In this document: positions 37,848-48,184 of the stretch, piece after piece
How positions within the stretch are numbered: position 1 is the first letter of the stretch
Layout: each line of letters opens with the position of its first letter
NCBI RefSeq assembly: GCF_020382885.2
Contig: NC_058498.1
Span: 21,977,001 to 22,041,000 of the forward strand
Direction of reading: 5' to 3'
From: Scatophagus argus
Taxonomy: Eukaryota > Chordata > Actinopteri > Scatophagidae
Length of the DNA: 64,000 nucleotides
Program-made: the position numbers and the translations under genes
Notes under the pieces: generated by a model
The model's database searches: none
What the model was told of the DNA's origin: nothing
What the model saw: only the letters and a program-made list of their open reading frames with translations

Positions 37848-38506
37848 GTCCGATTTGTCCACTGGAATCGATGAAGTTTTTCTGGGACACTCATTTTTCC
37901 AGTGTCCATATTGACCACAGATGAAACAAGCATCCTGTGTAGGTCTTTTTCTATGTCTGTGTCGACCCTGTGCTCTTCCTTTTTGTTCATGGTTCGGTTG
38001 TTCACGTCCTTGGACTGTGTTATACATGGTCATTGCTGCCATGTGAAGCTCCTTCTGTGTTGTCTCTTCTTTTTTCTTTTTCTTTGAGAGTATTTGGTCG
38101 TGGGCGTGTATGGCATGTCTGCGAAGTTCTGACAGACGTGCGTCGTTCCATCCAATACAGGAACTTTTAACAGCTGAGGCAATGTCTGGTTTTAGTCCAC
38201 TTAAGAAACTGTTGCAAAGATGAATTTCCCACACATCCGGAACATTGTTTGGTTCGTCAGGTAGTTGCAGGCCACTGTAGGTGTTGAATACCTCTGTCAG
38301 GCGGGTGAGATATTCGTCAGGGTTTTCATTATCCTTCTGCTTGCAGGCAGTGATTTTCTCCATGTTGATTTTTACAGGAAAAGCTTGAATAAATGCATCA
38401 CAGAGAAGACGGACAACATCTCTATAGTGGGCATTAGATTCATGTTCCCAAGTGATGTGCTTACAACGGATATCAGCATCTGGGAATTTCCCAGCTATTT
38501 TTGCCA
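37845..38506 (-). pseudogene. ERV gag, 3' part: capsid C-terminal half and nucleocapsid
   Basis: An open frame of about 220 codons. The first part (residues 1-135) has the capsid C-terminal region, with the segment NENPDEYLTRL resembling the major homology region that drives Gag assembly. A Lys-rich stretch (KKKKKEE near 140) and a basic Arg/His-rich stretch precede the zinc knuckle CFICGQYGHWKNEC (CCHC, C-X2-C-X4-H-X4-C), the single knuckle typical of gammaretroviral nucleocapsids that bind genomic RNA. It ends at TGA. The apparent first residue is a TTG codon and is not a real start. The frame continues from the upstream gag frame through a break at a five-base homopolymer (38498-38502). 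Confidence 0.9.
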
Positions 38507-38959
38507 ATCTGTGGGTTTCATCTTGGTGATTAGGAGTCTTTTTAGTTCATTTACGGTGGGTTTGAATTCTTGGCAAAATGTGGAGAATTGCTCAGCAAAC
38601 ATTTTGCCTGATGTTGTTGGGCTGGGTAGATGTTGTGAGGCTGCTGTGATGTCAGCAGAAGTCCATGGGCGGAAAACCAACGTTGTACCTTCTGGTCCAG
38701 ATACTTCAACCATGGGCATGTTGAAGGCTGCATCTTGATTTGGATTACGTAGTCTGTGTGCTATTGGAGAAGCTGCTCCTGTGCTTGTCTGTGGCGTGAT
38801 GGAGTTTGTTTCCCTTCCTTGGTTGGGTGTTGTAGTGTTGTATGGTGGTGGAGCTGAAAGATGGATGGGTGGGCTGCCGTCAAGGTCTGGGTCCAGCTTC
38901 AAAGCCGCCAACTGTGGAAACAAAGAAGAAGTCTGCGAGTCTTGTGTTCCTTTTGTGTG
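38495..38959 (-). pseudogene. ERV gag, middle part: p12-like region and capsid N-terminal half
   Basis: An open frame bounded upstream by a TAA at 38960-38962 and downstream by the frame break at 38498-38502. It contains a Pro-rich segment with PPPY (SAPPPYN), a late-domain motif that recruits NEDD4-family ubiquitin ligases for budding. Next is a linker with SPIAHRLRN, and then capsid sequence from FRPWTSADI (compare the 'WPFSSSDLYNWK' type start of gammaretroviral capsid) to LLITKMKPTDW. Motif order matches gammaretrovirus Gag. The TAA at its 5' edge lies in this same frame, so either the matrix-to-p12 junction is in another frame or this is a true nonsense lesion. Confidence 0.85.
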
Positions 38960-39067
38960 TTAGATTTGCTTTTCATTTGTTTCAGGGTATTCACATGGAA
39001 AAGGGAGTTGTTTCTGCACTGTTTTCCTACTTCGCATCTCTGCTTCCCCTTTCCACATCTGAAGACA

Positions 39068-39171
39068 TTTTTTTTTTTTTTTTTTGATCTTCTATGTTTT
39101 CTAATTTCCTTACAGAAATCGTATTTTTCCTTCTCATTTCTTGTTCTTTTTTTTTTTTTTTTTTTTTTTTT
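39068..39171. repeat. Paired long homopolymers inside ERV gag (T18 and T25)
   Basis: Plus-strand T-runs at 39068-39085 and 39147-39171 lie in the matrix/p12 part of gag. Runs this long are unstable in replication and in sequencing. Their exact length, and so the gag frame, is uncertain. Confidence 0.9.
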
Positions 39172-39350
39172 CAGTTTTTCCTCTAATATCGATATGTTTT
39201 TTAAACTGAGAGATCCCCCTATTGGGAATCCAAACTCAGCTGTCCAGACATTCAAATATTTTAAACTTTTATCCTCATATTTCCTTCTCATGATATCCAC
39301 AATCGGCCCCTCCGGAGGACCCACCTCAACAGAGCTTTTACTCCCCATCC
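39147..39350 (-). pseudogene. ERV gag, 5' part: matrix start with myristoylation signal
   Basis: The likely Gag start is the ATG at 39346-39348, giving MGSKSS. Gly2 with Ser6 fits the N-myristoylation consensus that anchors Gag to membrane. An in-frame ATG nine codons upstream (39373-39375) would hide this Gly, so the inner start is preferred. The following ~55 residues contain an R/K-rich helix-like part (IMRRKYEDKSLKYL) and NVWTAEFGFP, plausible for a matrix domain. The frame then runs into a 25-base homopolymer (plus-strand T25, 39147-39171) that encodes only Lys. A second T18 run follows at 39068-39085. Beyond these, the true frame to p12 cannot be followed. Confidence 0.7.
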
Positions 39351-39401
39351 CGAAATGGGGTTTGTGCACAACCAATTACGATACAGACGTCTCTGTAAAG
39401 G

Positions 39402-39673
39402 ATCACTTCGTTTAAGGAACAAGTGATAAAGACCCGGTCACTTCGTTTAAGAAAAGACCTGACCACTTCGTTTAAGGAACAAGTGATAAAGACCTGGTCA
39501 CTTCGTTTAGGCTACAAGTGAGAAAAACCAGTCACTTCGTTGTAAGGAACAAGCGAGAAAAACCTGGTGTCATTCGTCGTTTCGTTTGGGCTACAAGCGA
39601 TAAAAGCCAATCACTTTGTTTCTGGACACAAGTGATTACAAAAGACCCCCCGCTTCGTTTAGGCTACAAGCGA
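39402..39673 (-). repeat. ERV leader: eight-unit tandem array of small hairpins
   Basis: Between primer site and gag lie about eight degenerate copies of a ~35-base unit. Seven of them have the form CACTT-loop-AAGTG: 39402-39427, 39464-39485, 39498-39521, 39532-39556, 39577-39600, 39610-39636 and 39651-39672. The unit at 39439-39463 is degenerate. Each can fold into a 5-7-bp stem with a 10-13-base loop. The stem base pair varies in a paired way: copy 8 is CGCTT...AAGCG where most copies are CACTT...AAGTG. Copy 5 pairs through G-U in the transcript sense. This points to selection on RNA folding. Retroviral leaders carry packaging and dimerisation signals, so a role of that kind is a reasonable guess. 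Confidence 0.75.
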
Positions 39674-39960
39674 TTAAAAGCAGAACGATTGTGGATATGT
39701 GAGAAACAAACATGTAAAGCCAAATTTTACCCCAATTTATAAAAAAGAAATAAAAATAATTTGTCAATATTTCAGTGCTCACCAGATGAAATTTGCTGAA
39801 TTTTGTTGTTGTTCGTGGAAATCCCAGCGGCGACGATCCGGGGCGTTTGCGGTCAGTCCTCCCTTCTCAGAAGAGGATTTTGAGGTTGGAGGCTGAGAAG
39901 TTTTGTCTCCCAGGATGGCCTGTCACTGTCCGCGTCCCGTCCCGGACGATCGCTCGAGGG
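39674..39960 (-). other. ERV leader between primer site and hairpin array
   Basis: Untranslated leader of the provirus. No open frame is supported, and no strong splice donor could be assigned by eye. Confidence 0.6.
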
Positions 39961-39978
39961 ATCCCACTTCTGACACCA
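39961..39978 (-). other. ERV primer-binding site, tRNA-Leu type
   Basis: On the minus strand, TGGTGTCAGAAGTGGGAT begins three bases after the 5' LTR. It is complementary to the CCA-tailed 3' end of a leucine tRNA, as far as I recall that tRNA's acceptor and T-arm. This is where minus-strand DNA synthesis would start. Confidence 0.85.
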
Positions 39979-39981
39979 AAT

Positions 39982-40449
39982 TGTCGTGGAAATTTTTCTC
40001 TTTGCTGCTGGTGAATAATGAAATAGAGACTTCTGCCGGCCGACAAGGTTTTATTTTCTTTGCAAAGAAAAGGTCAGTCAACACGCGAGCGGTCAAAGTG
40101 AAGAAAGACCCCGAGCATGGGGAGACCTAAACATTTATACATGAGGGACAGCCCCTCATCATGTGTTTTACAACCTTTTGTCTTAATTCGAGGGGCACCC
40201 CCCTCCTCTCCCAAGTTATGCTTCTGACCTCCTGCTGGTGTGCTTCACCCCAGGTTGTCCTGCATGACCTCGCACCTAGGTGCAAAAGTGGGTTTTAGGG
40301 TTCACATCCTACAGAGATAAGAGGATCTTGTACCTTATCTTAACAGCAGGGAGGTTGAGTGTCCCAAATAGGTTTGTGGGACTGTGGGAACGGGGAGGTT
40401 GTGTGTCTCTCGTGACTGAAACAATGAAAGCTGGATTTTTACCATTACA
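39982..40449 (-). repeat. ERV 5' LTR (468 bp) with promoter
   Basis: The LTR at the transcription start side. In the minus-strand sense it contains a TATA box (TATAAAT at 40133-40139) and, about 80 bases on, AATAAA (40050-40055), so U3, R and U5 are in the expected order. Its sequence matches the 3' LTR at 32817-33284 with no difference that I can find. Confidence 0.95.
40133..40139 (-). promoter_or_regulatory. ERV LTR TATA box
   Basis: TATAAAT on the minus strand within the 5' LTR, upstream of the polyadenylation signal. The counterpart in the 3' LTR lies at 32968-32974. Confidence 0.7.
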
Positions 40450-41329
40450 GTCCATATCTCACATGGATCATCAACTGCATCAACTGCTGCCCTGGGATAT
40501 GCAACGCTAGCTTCAAACTTTTAGTATGATATCATGTGCATATAACTAATAATGAAGACCCTCGCTGCGGATTGTTTTAAAACGAGTCAGCTACAACCAT
40601 TCTCACAAGCATTTTCATACCTCTTAACTTCTGGATCTAGCTTAAATTACCAGAAACAGTTCAGTTGAAACAATGGTCATCAGCTAGAAATAAGAAGCTC
40701 CATTTCCTGTGTCTGTATGAAATCAACATGAAGCTGGGTGGGACGTCCGCAAATGGTCAAATGTGACTTTTAAACGTACTCAGGCTTTGTTTGTGATCAC
40801 TGAGCACCATTCATGTGGTTACAGTGATTACCAGATGGCCCACTGACATCAAATTTCTTTAGTCCTGGTTCTGCCTATCCGGCACAGTTAAGAGATCAAG
40901 AGAGCGATCAGAAATGGCAGCTCATCTCATCTGTAATTTGACGAAGAAATAGATGGGAATGAAAGGAAAAAAGGGAGCATACCTAGGAGCATAAAAAGCA
41001 TGATGGTTGCTTCATGACCGCTCTTCTTGCCCTTAGTGTAACATTCAGGGGAAGAGTGTCCCTTTGTTATCACCCCCCTCTCCCTGGCAATTATCACAAA
41101 CTCCACTTCCCCTGCCCTCCGGAGCCCAGAGAACTGAGCGGCCGGAGTGGGAGAATAGCTACATTTATAATTTTTTTCTTCTCTTTCCATAGATTAATTT
41201 TCTAGGAAGCCCTGTCACTGCTGTACAGGAAAGCGGAGAGAGAGGAATAGAGCGTAAAAGGGGGAGATGGAGGGGTGGGGTGGAGAGATTGGGGCTACAG
41301 TGCACAAGCCTTCTCGCTTTTTTTTTTTT

Positions 41330-41480
41330 TTTTCTTGACAGATCATTTTCCATGCAGGGGTATCAGGGGGTCTGGCCGATAATTGGCATGCAGATTGCAG
41401 CTGATGGCGTCCCGCAACAGAAGAAAAGAACTGGCTAGTTAGAATAATGAGCCAGCCTGCCTGATGGATGGGCGAGGGAG
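41330..41480. promoter_or_regulatory. Candidate regulatory non-coding stretch
   Basis: Complex, repeat-free sequence next to a T-run, with elements such as 'ggccgataattggcatgcag' and 'agttagaataatgagcc'. No coding potential is visible. The suggestion rests on composition and location. Confidence 0.25.
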
Positions 41481-44029
41481 GAGGTCATACAAAATGTTTC
41501 AGACACAATTCCTACCCCCCCTCGCCCCCCTGCACTGCTACCTGCACCTCCCATTTTTATTTTTCTATTTTTCACAAAGCCCCGATATTTCATTATTTCC
41601 ACCTCTCTCTACCCTTCTAGGGCAATGAAAGCATCCCATCTTGCTTTTTCTTCCCCTCTCTCTCTTTATATTTTTTCCTCTTCCTCGCCCAGCAGTGAAC
41701 ACTTCCTTTGCGCAGGATGCGTATAGGTAGCGCACAGTGACAGTACAGTTTTGGGTACGCAGAGCCTCTATAATGTCACAACTCATTAGGAGCCTGACAC
41801 TCTTAAGAGACTCCAGTGTTTTAATTACAGTAAAGGAGTTAATTACTGGCCTCTCAATGGATTTCTGTTTCTTACCCTCTGCTAGTTGGGAGAGTACAAG
41901 TTTACAGGAAGGAGGCCTAAATATAAGCTCACAAATGTGAATATACTTTTTTGTTGAAAACTTTCAATAGGATTTGCAGGTGGGTATGAATCTATGTTGC
42001 CTTTACTTGATTGTTATTCTTATTAATGAAGTTCCTGCATTGAAAACAGATCACCAAAGGAAATATATTAGCCATAATGAATACTCAGAGCACGGTAAAA
42101 TCACAGTAAATTAAATATGATCTTTCACATGCAGATAAAAACCATTTGTTCAGATTTGAGGTTGACTTTTGATATGGTTCCTTTGTTTGGATGAGTCATT
42201 GTTAGTATTAGCTCCTAGGTCTTCCACTTAGAAAGCCTGTTTTACCTCTTCACCAGCCTCAGGGTTACATTTTATTGTGAATTCCTCTAATCCTTGCAGC
42301 TTTACAGATAATTAACCCAGACCGTCATTTTACCCTGCATGTCACTGCACTTTTGATCTACCTTCCACGTCAGGTAGCTAAGTAAACAGAGGAATATAAC
42401 AGCCTGTAAGAGTTATTAAGCACCTCGTCGTGCATGAGAGGATCAAGCACTTTTGCTTGTTTTGTTTGTTTTACTGGCACATTATGCTGACTGATCTTTA
42501 CCTCTGCCATGGCGCACCACCCCACACTGCACTGTGGTGTTTTAGGAAAGTATTAAAATAGAGTCAACATCAGTGTACAAATATGAGCAAACTACAGGTA
42601 TGTTAAGCTGCACACCACAGTAATATGTGCAAAAAATACACCCAAACAATCCCCAAAACAAAACACGTATATTGCTTTGCTCCATTTTGTAAATGACAGG
42701 AGGCTTTTCAACAATTATAAGTGATAAATGATTACTTAGTTTATTGGCATTACTTAATTACAACATTATGACTACTAAAAAGAGCAAATAATAACTATAA
42801 GATTTGTTATCATACCACAGAGAGAAAAAGGAAAAGAAAAAGCACTTTGTTAATGTAGTTTTAAGACAATTTAAGACAATTTTTCTCTTCCCTGGAATAT
42901 TTTGATACTTTATACCTTTGAGCTGAGTTTTTTTTTCCCTGGCAGGTCTGTCACCCTCCTCTAACACTTTGGCTGACCACAAAGAGAAACAACTTTGAAA
43001 TGAAGTTTTTTATGAATGCGGGTAAACAAACTATGGTATCAACTCTGCCAACTTCTGCCAAACTGTTTGCAGTATGTCCCATATACTAACTGTCATAGTA
43101 TTCTGTTAGTATTGATGTATAACTATTAATATGAGTTAGTATACAAAAGATATCAATAGACTCACATGCATATGCAATACACATGGACGTGGATTTTAAA
43201 TAAACTCAACTCAATTTGATTTAAGTTTATTTCTTTAACTTTATTTAGATATATTTAAATGATATTTAGTGACTACTACCCAAGTCAATACACAAACACA
43301 CACACACAACAATCCAGAAAAAGCAATAATCAGCTTCCATGGTAATAAATGTATTAATAATTCAATATGTGTGTAAATGAATAAATATAAACCTCAAGTC
43401 AATGAACCTTTGACTTAAAAACACCAATCCCAAATACCAATTTGTGCTTTGGGTTGGTGGCTGGGGCCAATCACCAACCCAAGCTGTCGTTAGGCCTATT
43501 TGAGGAACTGGGAATGAGACTCTACAAGTTATCTTACACACTCAGTCTTTAAATAAAAAGCTATTTAGTGGGGATTTGGGACACAACTCCTGTTTAGTCC
43601 TTTAATATCTATTTTTAAATGCTTTTTTGGCTGGCGTACTATGACGATATTGGCTGATCATGTTTGAAATGCATAAAACACAGGAGACTCTTTAAAATGC
43701 CAACATATAGAACATTCATGTTCTCATCAACATCAGTTCAGATGCACTGAACTGGAGAAACTCTGTTACAGTGAATGTAAAAAAAAAAAAAAAAAGATGA
43801 AAAAAGTCTTATGCTGGGATGAGCAAGACATCTCACCGTTGTTTGATCAAGTTCTGTGGCTGCAGCAGCTCTCCCAGCAGCTCTGCAAGCTTAATCTCAC
43901 TTGCACCCTCATCAACACAACACAGAAGGGAACAAATTTACTGTTTCATCCTCATTCTTCCATGCACGCTAAGGAGCTGTATACAGTACACACCAGATCA
44001 AAGCCTTAATTGAAAAATAATTATAGGTA

Positions 44030-44240
44030 CTTAATCACAGAAAGCACTGGGCTAATTGAAGTGAAAACAAGGAGGCAAACGCAGGCCCTCAGAATCGTGG
44101 CAGAAAGAGGATATTGTAAAAGCTTCTTCTTCAATCCCCATTGTCTTCCAGATTAAATAGGAGAGGGCTATTAGCAGAGTTAATTGGCTCTCTAATTTAG
44201 ATCTCGCCCCACTGAAAGCATAACGGATGCGAGCCTGTCG
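44030..44240. promoter_or_regulatory. Candidate regulatory non-coding stretch
   Basis: Dense TAAT-type cores ('gggctaattgaagtg', 'cagagttaattggctc', 'ctctaatttagatc', 'taataat'-like) in sequence that is otherwise complex and frame-free. Inference only. Confidence 0.3.
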
Positions 44241-44341
44241 ACCAATGATGTGTGCACTCTGTCACACTGTCCTGCTGGACTGTGATTGGTTAATTGCTCA
44301 GGGATTTTTGAAGTTTTCTCTCATTCCTCAAATGTAACAGA

Positions 44342-44402
44342 TGTGTGTGTGTGTGTGTGTGCGCGTGAGTGTGCATGTGCGTCTGTGTGTGTCTGTGTGC
44401 TG
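44342..44402. repeat. GT-rich microsatellite
   Basis: A GT run followed by imperfect GTGC/GTCT units, read directly. Confidence 0.85.
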
Positions 44403-44752
44403 GACGAGGCTTCTACTCCCTGGCTGCCCAGGTAGTGTTCACTGGTTTGAGGTTTGTGCTGGGTGAGAGGGGGAACTCAGGTGACTCATTTACCACAACT
44501 AGATCACTCTAGCTCATATAACATATATATTATAATTCATACTGATTTCTGTCGCCCTTATGCACAAAAAGAAATAAACGCTGAAATCCTGATTGTCCTC
44601 CTCCTGACTTGCTCATATTTTGCAGAAGTTCCTGATGCCCTCAGAGAAATAGCGCATTCACTCCAAGCCTTGTAGTGTGAAAGGCCCTCTTATCACACTC
44701 CCAGCAAGTTTGCGCCCTGCTGCGACAGCCTCCTGTGTTGTCTGCACTCACT

Positions 44753-44770
44753 CTGCCCTCTAGTGTCCAC
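44753..44770 (-). promoter_or_regulatory. Candidate CTCF-type motif
   Basis: The plus strand reads CTGCCCTCTAGTGTCC. Its reverse complement contains ACACTAGAGGGCAG, which fits the CTCF core except at the first bases. It lies between the ERV and cldn18. This is a motif match only. Confidence 0.35.
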
Positions 44771-45084
44771 TGAGCAGCAGTGCACTGATCAATGAATAAA
44801 AATCCATTTAGACACCCAAAAGGTGGAAGAAAGTAAATGGGCCATTTTTCTACAATTTTCCAGGACAGCCTTTCATCATTTCAGCACAGCTCTTTTCTAG
44901 TGTTTTCTTATTGTAGCCCGAGTGGTAATGGAGCTCTTGACTGGAGTTCAATGTGGAAATTTTCTTTCAAGGTCTGTCACCCAAACTTTTCTTTTTCTTT
45001 TTTTTAAACAAGAAAATGGTGGCAGATTTTACTATATACCACGATTATGAGATTTAATATAATTTTATCCACGTTTGTTTCCAT

Positions 45085-45265
45085 TGAATTAGCTTTAAGC
45101 CTGGTTGGCTGTTCTGTTAGTCCGTTGGTTCACCACTTTGGTGCAGGATGACTTTCCATGAAATTTTGTACAGACATTTGTGGTCCCCAGACAATGTATC
45201 CTAATGACTTTGCTGATCCCTTGACTTCTCCGCTTGTACCACCTTAAAGTTGACATATACTGTAT
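45085..45265. repeat. Teleost interspersed repeat fragment
   Basis: Blocks 'agtccgttggttcaccactt', 'tccatgaaattttgtacaga', 'catttgtggtccccagacaa' and 'cctaatgactttgctgatcc' match a family that I know from many percomorph genomes. It is diverged, its ends are approximate, and it has no frame. Confidence 0.6.
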
Positions 45266-47327
45266 GTGTTTTGTAGAATGGAACAGCTGCTCGGGTTGCC
45301 ATGGAATAACACACATTCATTCATTTTCTTCTCTGGATCAGCTGCAATCACTTTACCGAGCTCCTGGTTTTCATCACACCCCAGAGCCACAACCCACTAA
45401 CCAATACTGCCGTCAACCTTGTGGTGAAGCATTTTGATACTAAAGAACTTAACATTTCTGGGAGATTCCTGACAGACAGCTACAACCTGCGAAGTGAGGG
45501 TTACATGACTTTGAGACACCCAGTGTCTTCAGTAGAAATTTTTATTCAGTTGTGGCCTTGCAAATTTTAGAAATGGCTCTATGCAATCAGTGAAAAATCA
45601 CACAACTCAATTTGATAAAAGTCCTAACAGCAAAGACAAAAACACAAGACTGCACATGAAGTATTTCATTTACCCAAGATTCAGTCTGACATTTTCTGTA
45701 TCTTTGAAAACTTTTGAATGTCTAAATTCAAGAGCACTGATTTACTTCCTGTACTTAAGAGAACGTTCTTATTCACAGTAAAACAAACATCTTTACAATG
45801 AATACATTGTATAATTGTAGCTACTTGGCAAATACACATATGAAGTAGCTTCTCTTTCATGTATATTTGTAAAGGCAGCTCACGATAAGTAAACAGTGGC
45901 TCCTACAGATGCTAGAAAGACTGTTTGCTTAAGGTTCAGCCTGCTGGGAGGCAAATGGCTTTGCACAGCAGACAGCAAAAATCATTAGCACAGCATGCTA
46001 ATGTTATTCCTATAGACAGTGATCAAATCAGGTCACCTGTGTGTGTGTGCGTGGGAGAGAGAGAAAGAGAGAGAGAGAGAGAGATAAAGATAGTGTGTAT
46101 ACAAGCATACAAAAGTGTATGCTTCACTGGGTGGGTCATTTCAACTGCTTTCCCAATACTTTCATCAGTGATTCAGGCTGGTCTGACTTGCAATGGCTGA
46201 TAAAACCAGAGTGGCCTGAGATGCCGAGTTTGCCTTAAAATACACTTGTATTCATTAAACTGTCATGAGGATTTTCCTCAGAGCAGCATGATTGTTTATT
46301 TGAGACTAGTTCTCGCACTCAGTGCATTATTATTCTCAAATTACTAAGCAATATTAGAATTTAAGTGAGAAAGTTAAAAAATATCGCAACTAACAGTCAA
46401 AAGGTTGTTGCTGTTCGTGTTCAAAAAGCAAAGGAAGAGGGGGAACTATACAAACTTGTAACACAGTTCTTACATGTCCCGAGACGTGTTAGAAAAGGCC
46501 CATTTCAGTGTGCTTGCTTTACGTAAATACTCGGTACAGACTGTGTGTGACAAGGCTGAATCCAACCCAGTTTCGATTCAGTCCCGGTGTCTCATATGTT
46601 CTCCTCAACATATCAGCCGCAGGCAAATTGGTTTCAGTTCACTACAATCATATCAGTATTTACTTTTGCCTGACTGGCTGCTGGTGCCACAACGATGCAG
46701 AGCACTCGCCCCAACAACAGAGTCATCTAGTATCGCTTAACACAGCTTAGAAATGATATACGTCAAAAACAAAACAAGGTTACAAAGTGCACATTATGAA
46801 AGAGACTGCATGACTGCCTCTGTTTAATACATCAAGATGTTGCCTACAATCACATTAGCGGCATGAACAAACCAACTGATCTAGGCCTTACATATATTTT
46901 TATGGTTTCAAGCTCATATTAATTATTTCAGGGTCTTTTTATAAACCTTCTTATCCTGGATCAAAACAGTGTAATGCCCAGAGTGTTACTCTGGAATTCT
47001 GCAAAGTAGACTGACAGAGAAAAAACAGCTTTAAATGGGGGAAAGTATTTTCACGTCTGTGTGTCCTGTGCAGTCTATCCCATCACATCCAGGTTTACCA
47101 TCATTAGGGCATAACTCAACCGAGATGCTGTAAGCAGGATACAGGAAGCTTGATATACATGGTTTCTGTCAGACATTAAAAGATAGGACTGTGTGTGTAA
47201 TGTCAGAAGATCAAAAAACAGTGGCAGCTGAAGAGAAGCTTTTCTAAAGCTAAAGTAAATCTTGTGCTGTGTACTTCTCTGTAACATTAAATATTCATGA
47301 TTTAATAAGCAACAAAAATAAAGTTTA
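45266..47327. other. Gene-free DNA
   Basis: No exon recognised. A GT/GA-rich low-complexity block lies at 46036-46085. The overlapping frames of ~65-91 codons there are repeat artefacts. Confidence 0.6.
46036..46085. repeat. (GT)n-(GA)n compound microsatellite
   Basis: A short GT run leads into a GA run with one AAAG interruption, read directly. Confidence 0.9.
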
Positions 47328-47500
47328 TTAAAAGAATGGTTTGACATTTTGGGAACCATGCTTATTCACTTTCTAGGTAGGCTGGATGAGAAGACTGATA
47401 CCACTTATGATTTGTATGGTAAATACAGGGCTACAGCCAGCAGCCGGTTAGCTTAGCTTAGCACAAAAACTGGAAACAGGGAAACTAAGGTCTCAAATGG
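47328..47500 (-). repeat. Teleost interspersed repeat (second copy)
   Basis: Contains 'tttgacattttgggaaccat', 'gatgagaagactgataccac', 'gctacagccagcagccggtt' and 'agcttagcttagcacaaaaa'. This is the better-preserved copy of the family also seen at 25365-25745, in the opposite orientation. Confidence 0.7.
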
Positions 47501-48184
47501 ACAAACAAGAGCCTCAAAAAGTCACACACACATTAAATATCATTTGTTTTGTCATCCACCTAATCCACCAGTACTAACTTATTGTTTCCTGGTTCTAAGA
47601 AAATGCCAGAGCCAAATAAAAAAAGTAAAAGAAAAATAGAAAATGTCAAGTCAGACTTCATGATGTTACTGGTGCCATCACAAATGTTGTAAAATGCATT
47701 TTTTTTTTTTTAATATAAGGATTAAGGAGGATGAGGTATCAGTCAAATGATCGACAACATAAACACACAACCACAAAATTGTAACATTTTGATTGTTTTA
47801 CCAAATTATTATTCAAAAACAATGACAAGAACACGGACAATAAAACTAATATATCAGTATTTCATGTGAAATAACCAAGATGATGATTTTGGAAGGAAAT
47901 TGTGCACCCATGCAGAATCCAATCACTCACAGTAAGAAGTTACAGGAAATAGGTCTTCATGGTCTTTAAGCCTGATGGTTTATATTAAAAACAGCTTCAA
48001 ACAATTCAAACAGTTTGAATTTAAAGCAGAAGATTTCATATAAATCTGCTGACAGTACACGTGGGCAGCAGCTGTGCAACTGTAGTCGCAGTCATCAAAA
48101 CTCTGTCCAGATTCAGGTGAAGGTTTTGGACAAGCACGTTGACATTTGGACAGATATTTGCAGTGCTCACGAGCAGAGAATTAT

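Larger units (their letters stand above)
32813..40453 (-). mobile_element. Endogenous retrovirus, gamma/epsilon-like (class I), full-length insertion
   Basis: A 7,633-bp provirus (32817-40449) inserted in the minus orientation and flanked by a 4-bp GTCC target duplication (32813-32816 and 40450-40453). In transcript order it has a 5' LTR (39982-40449), a tRNA-Leu primer site, a ~600-base leader with a hairpin array, gag, a TGA stop, protease, reverse transcriptase, RNase H, integrase, a 51-codon remnant frame, a polypurine tract and a 3' LTR (32817-33284). The gag PPPY motif, a single CCHC knuckle, gag and protease in one frame split by one stop, and the integrase GPF module are gammaretrovirus-like. 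The 4-bp duplication fits that group. No normal env exists. Several frame breaks lie in gag and pol, so the copy as assembled is not coding-complete. The insertion is antisense to cldn18, about 8.7 kb upstream of it. Confidence 0.95.
40454..45084. other. Gene-free DNA between the ERV and the next repeats
   Basis: I recognise no gene. Contents are a T-run at 41318-41333, an A-run near 43779-43795, a GT-rich microsatellite at 44342-44402, and complex TAAT-rich stretches (41330-41480, 44030-44240) that may be regulatory. Confidence 0.6.

Noticed and set aside
39402..39673. CRISPR-like array in the ERV leader
   Set aside because: Repeat units are degenerate, the spacing varies from 25 to 45 bases, there are no unique spacers of constant length, and the context is a vertebrate retrovirus.
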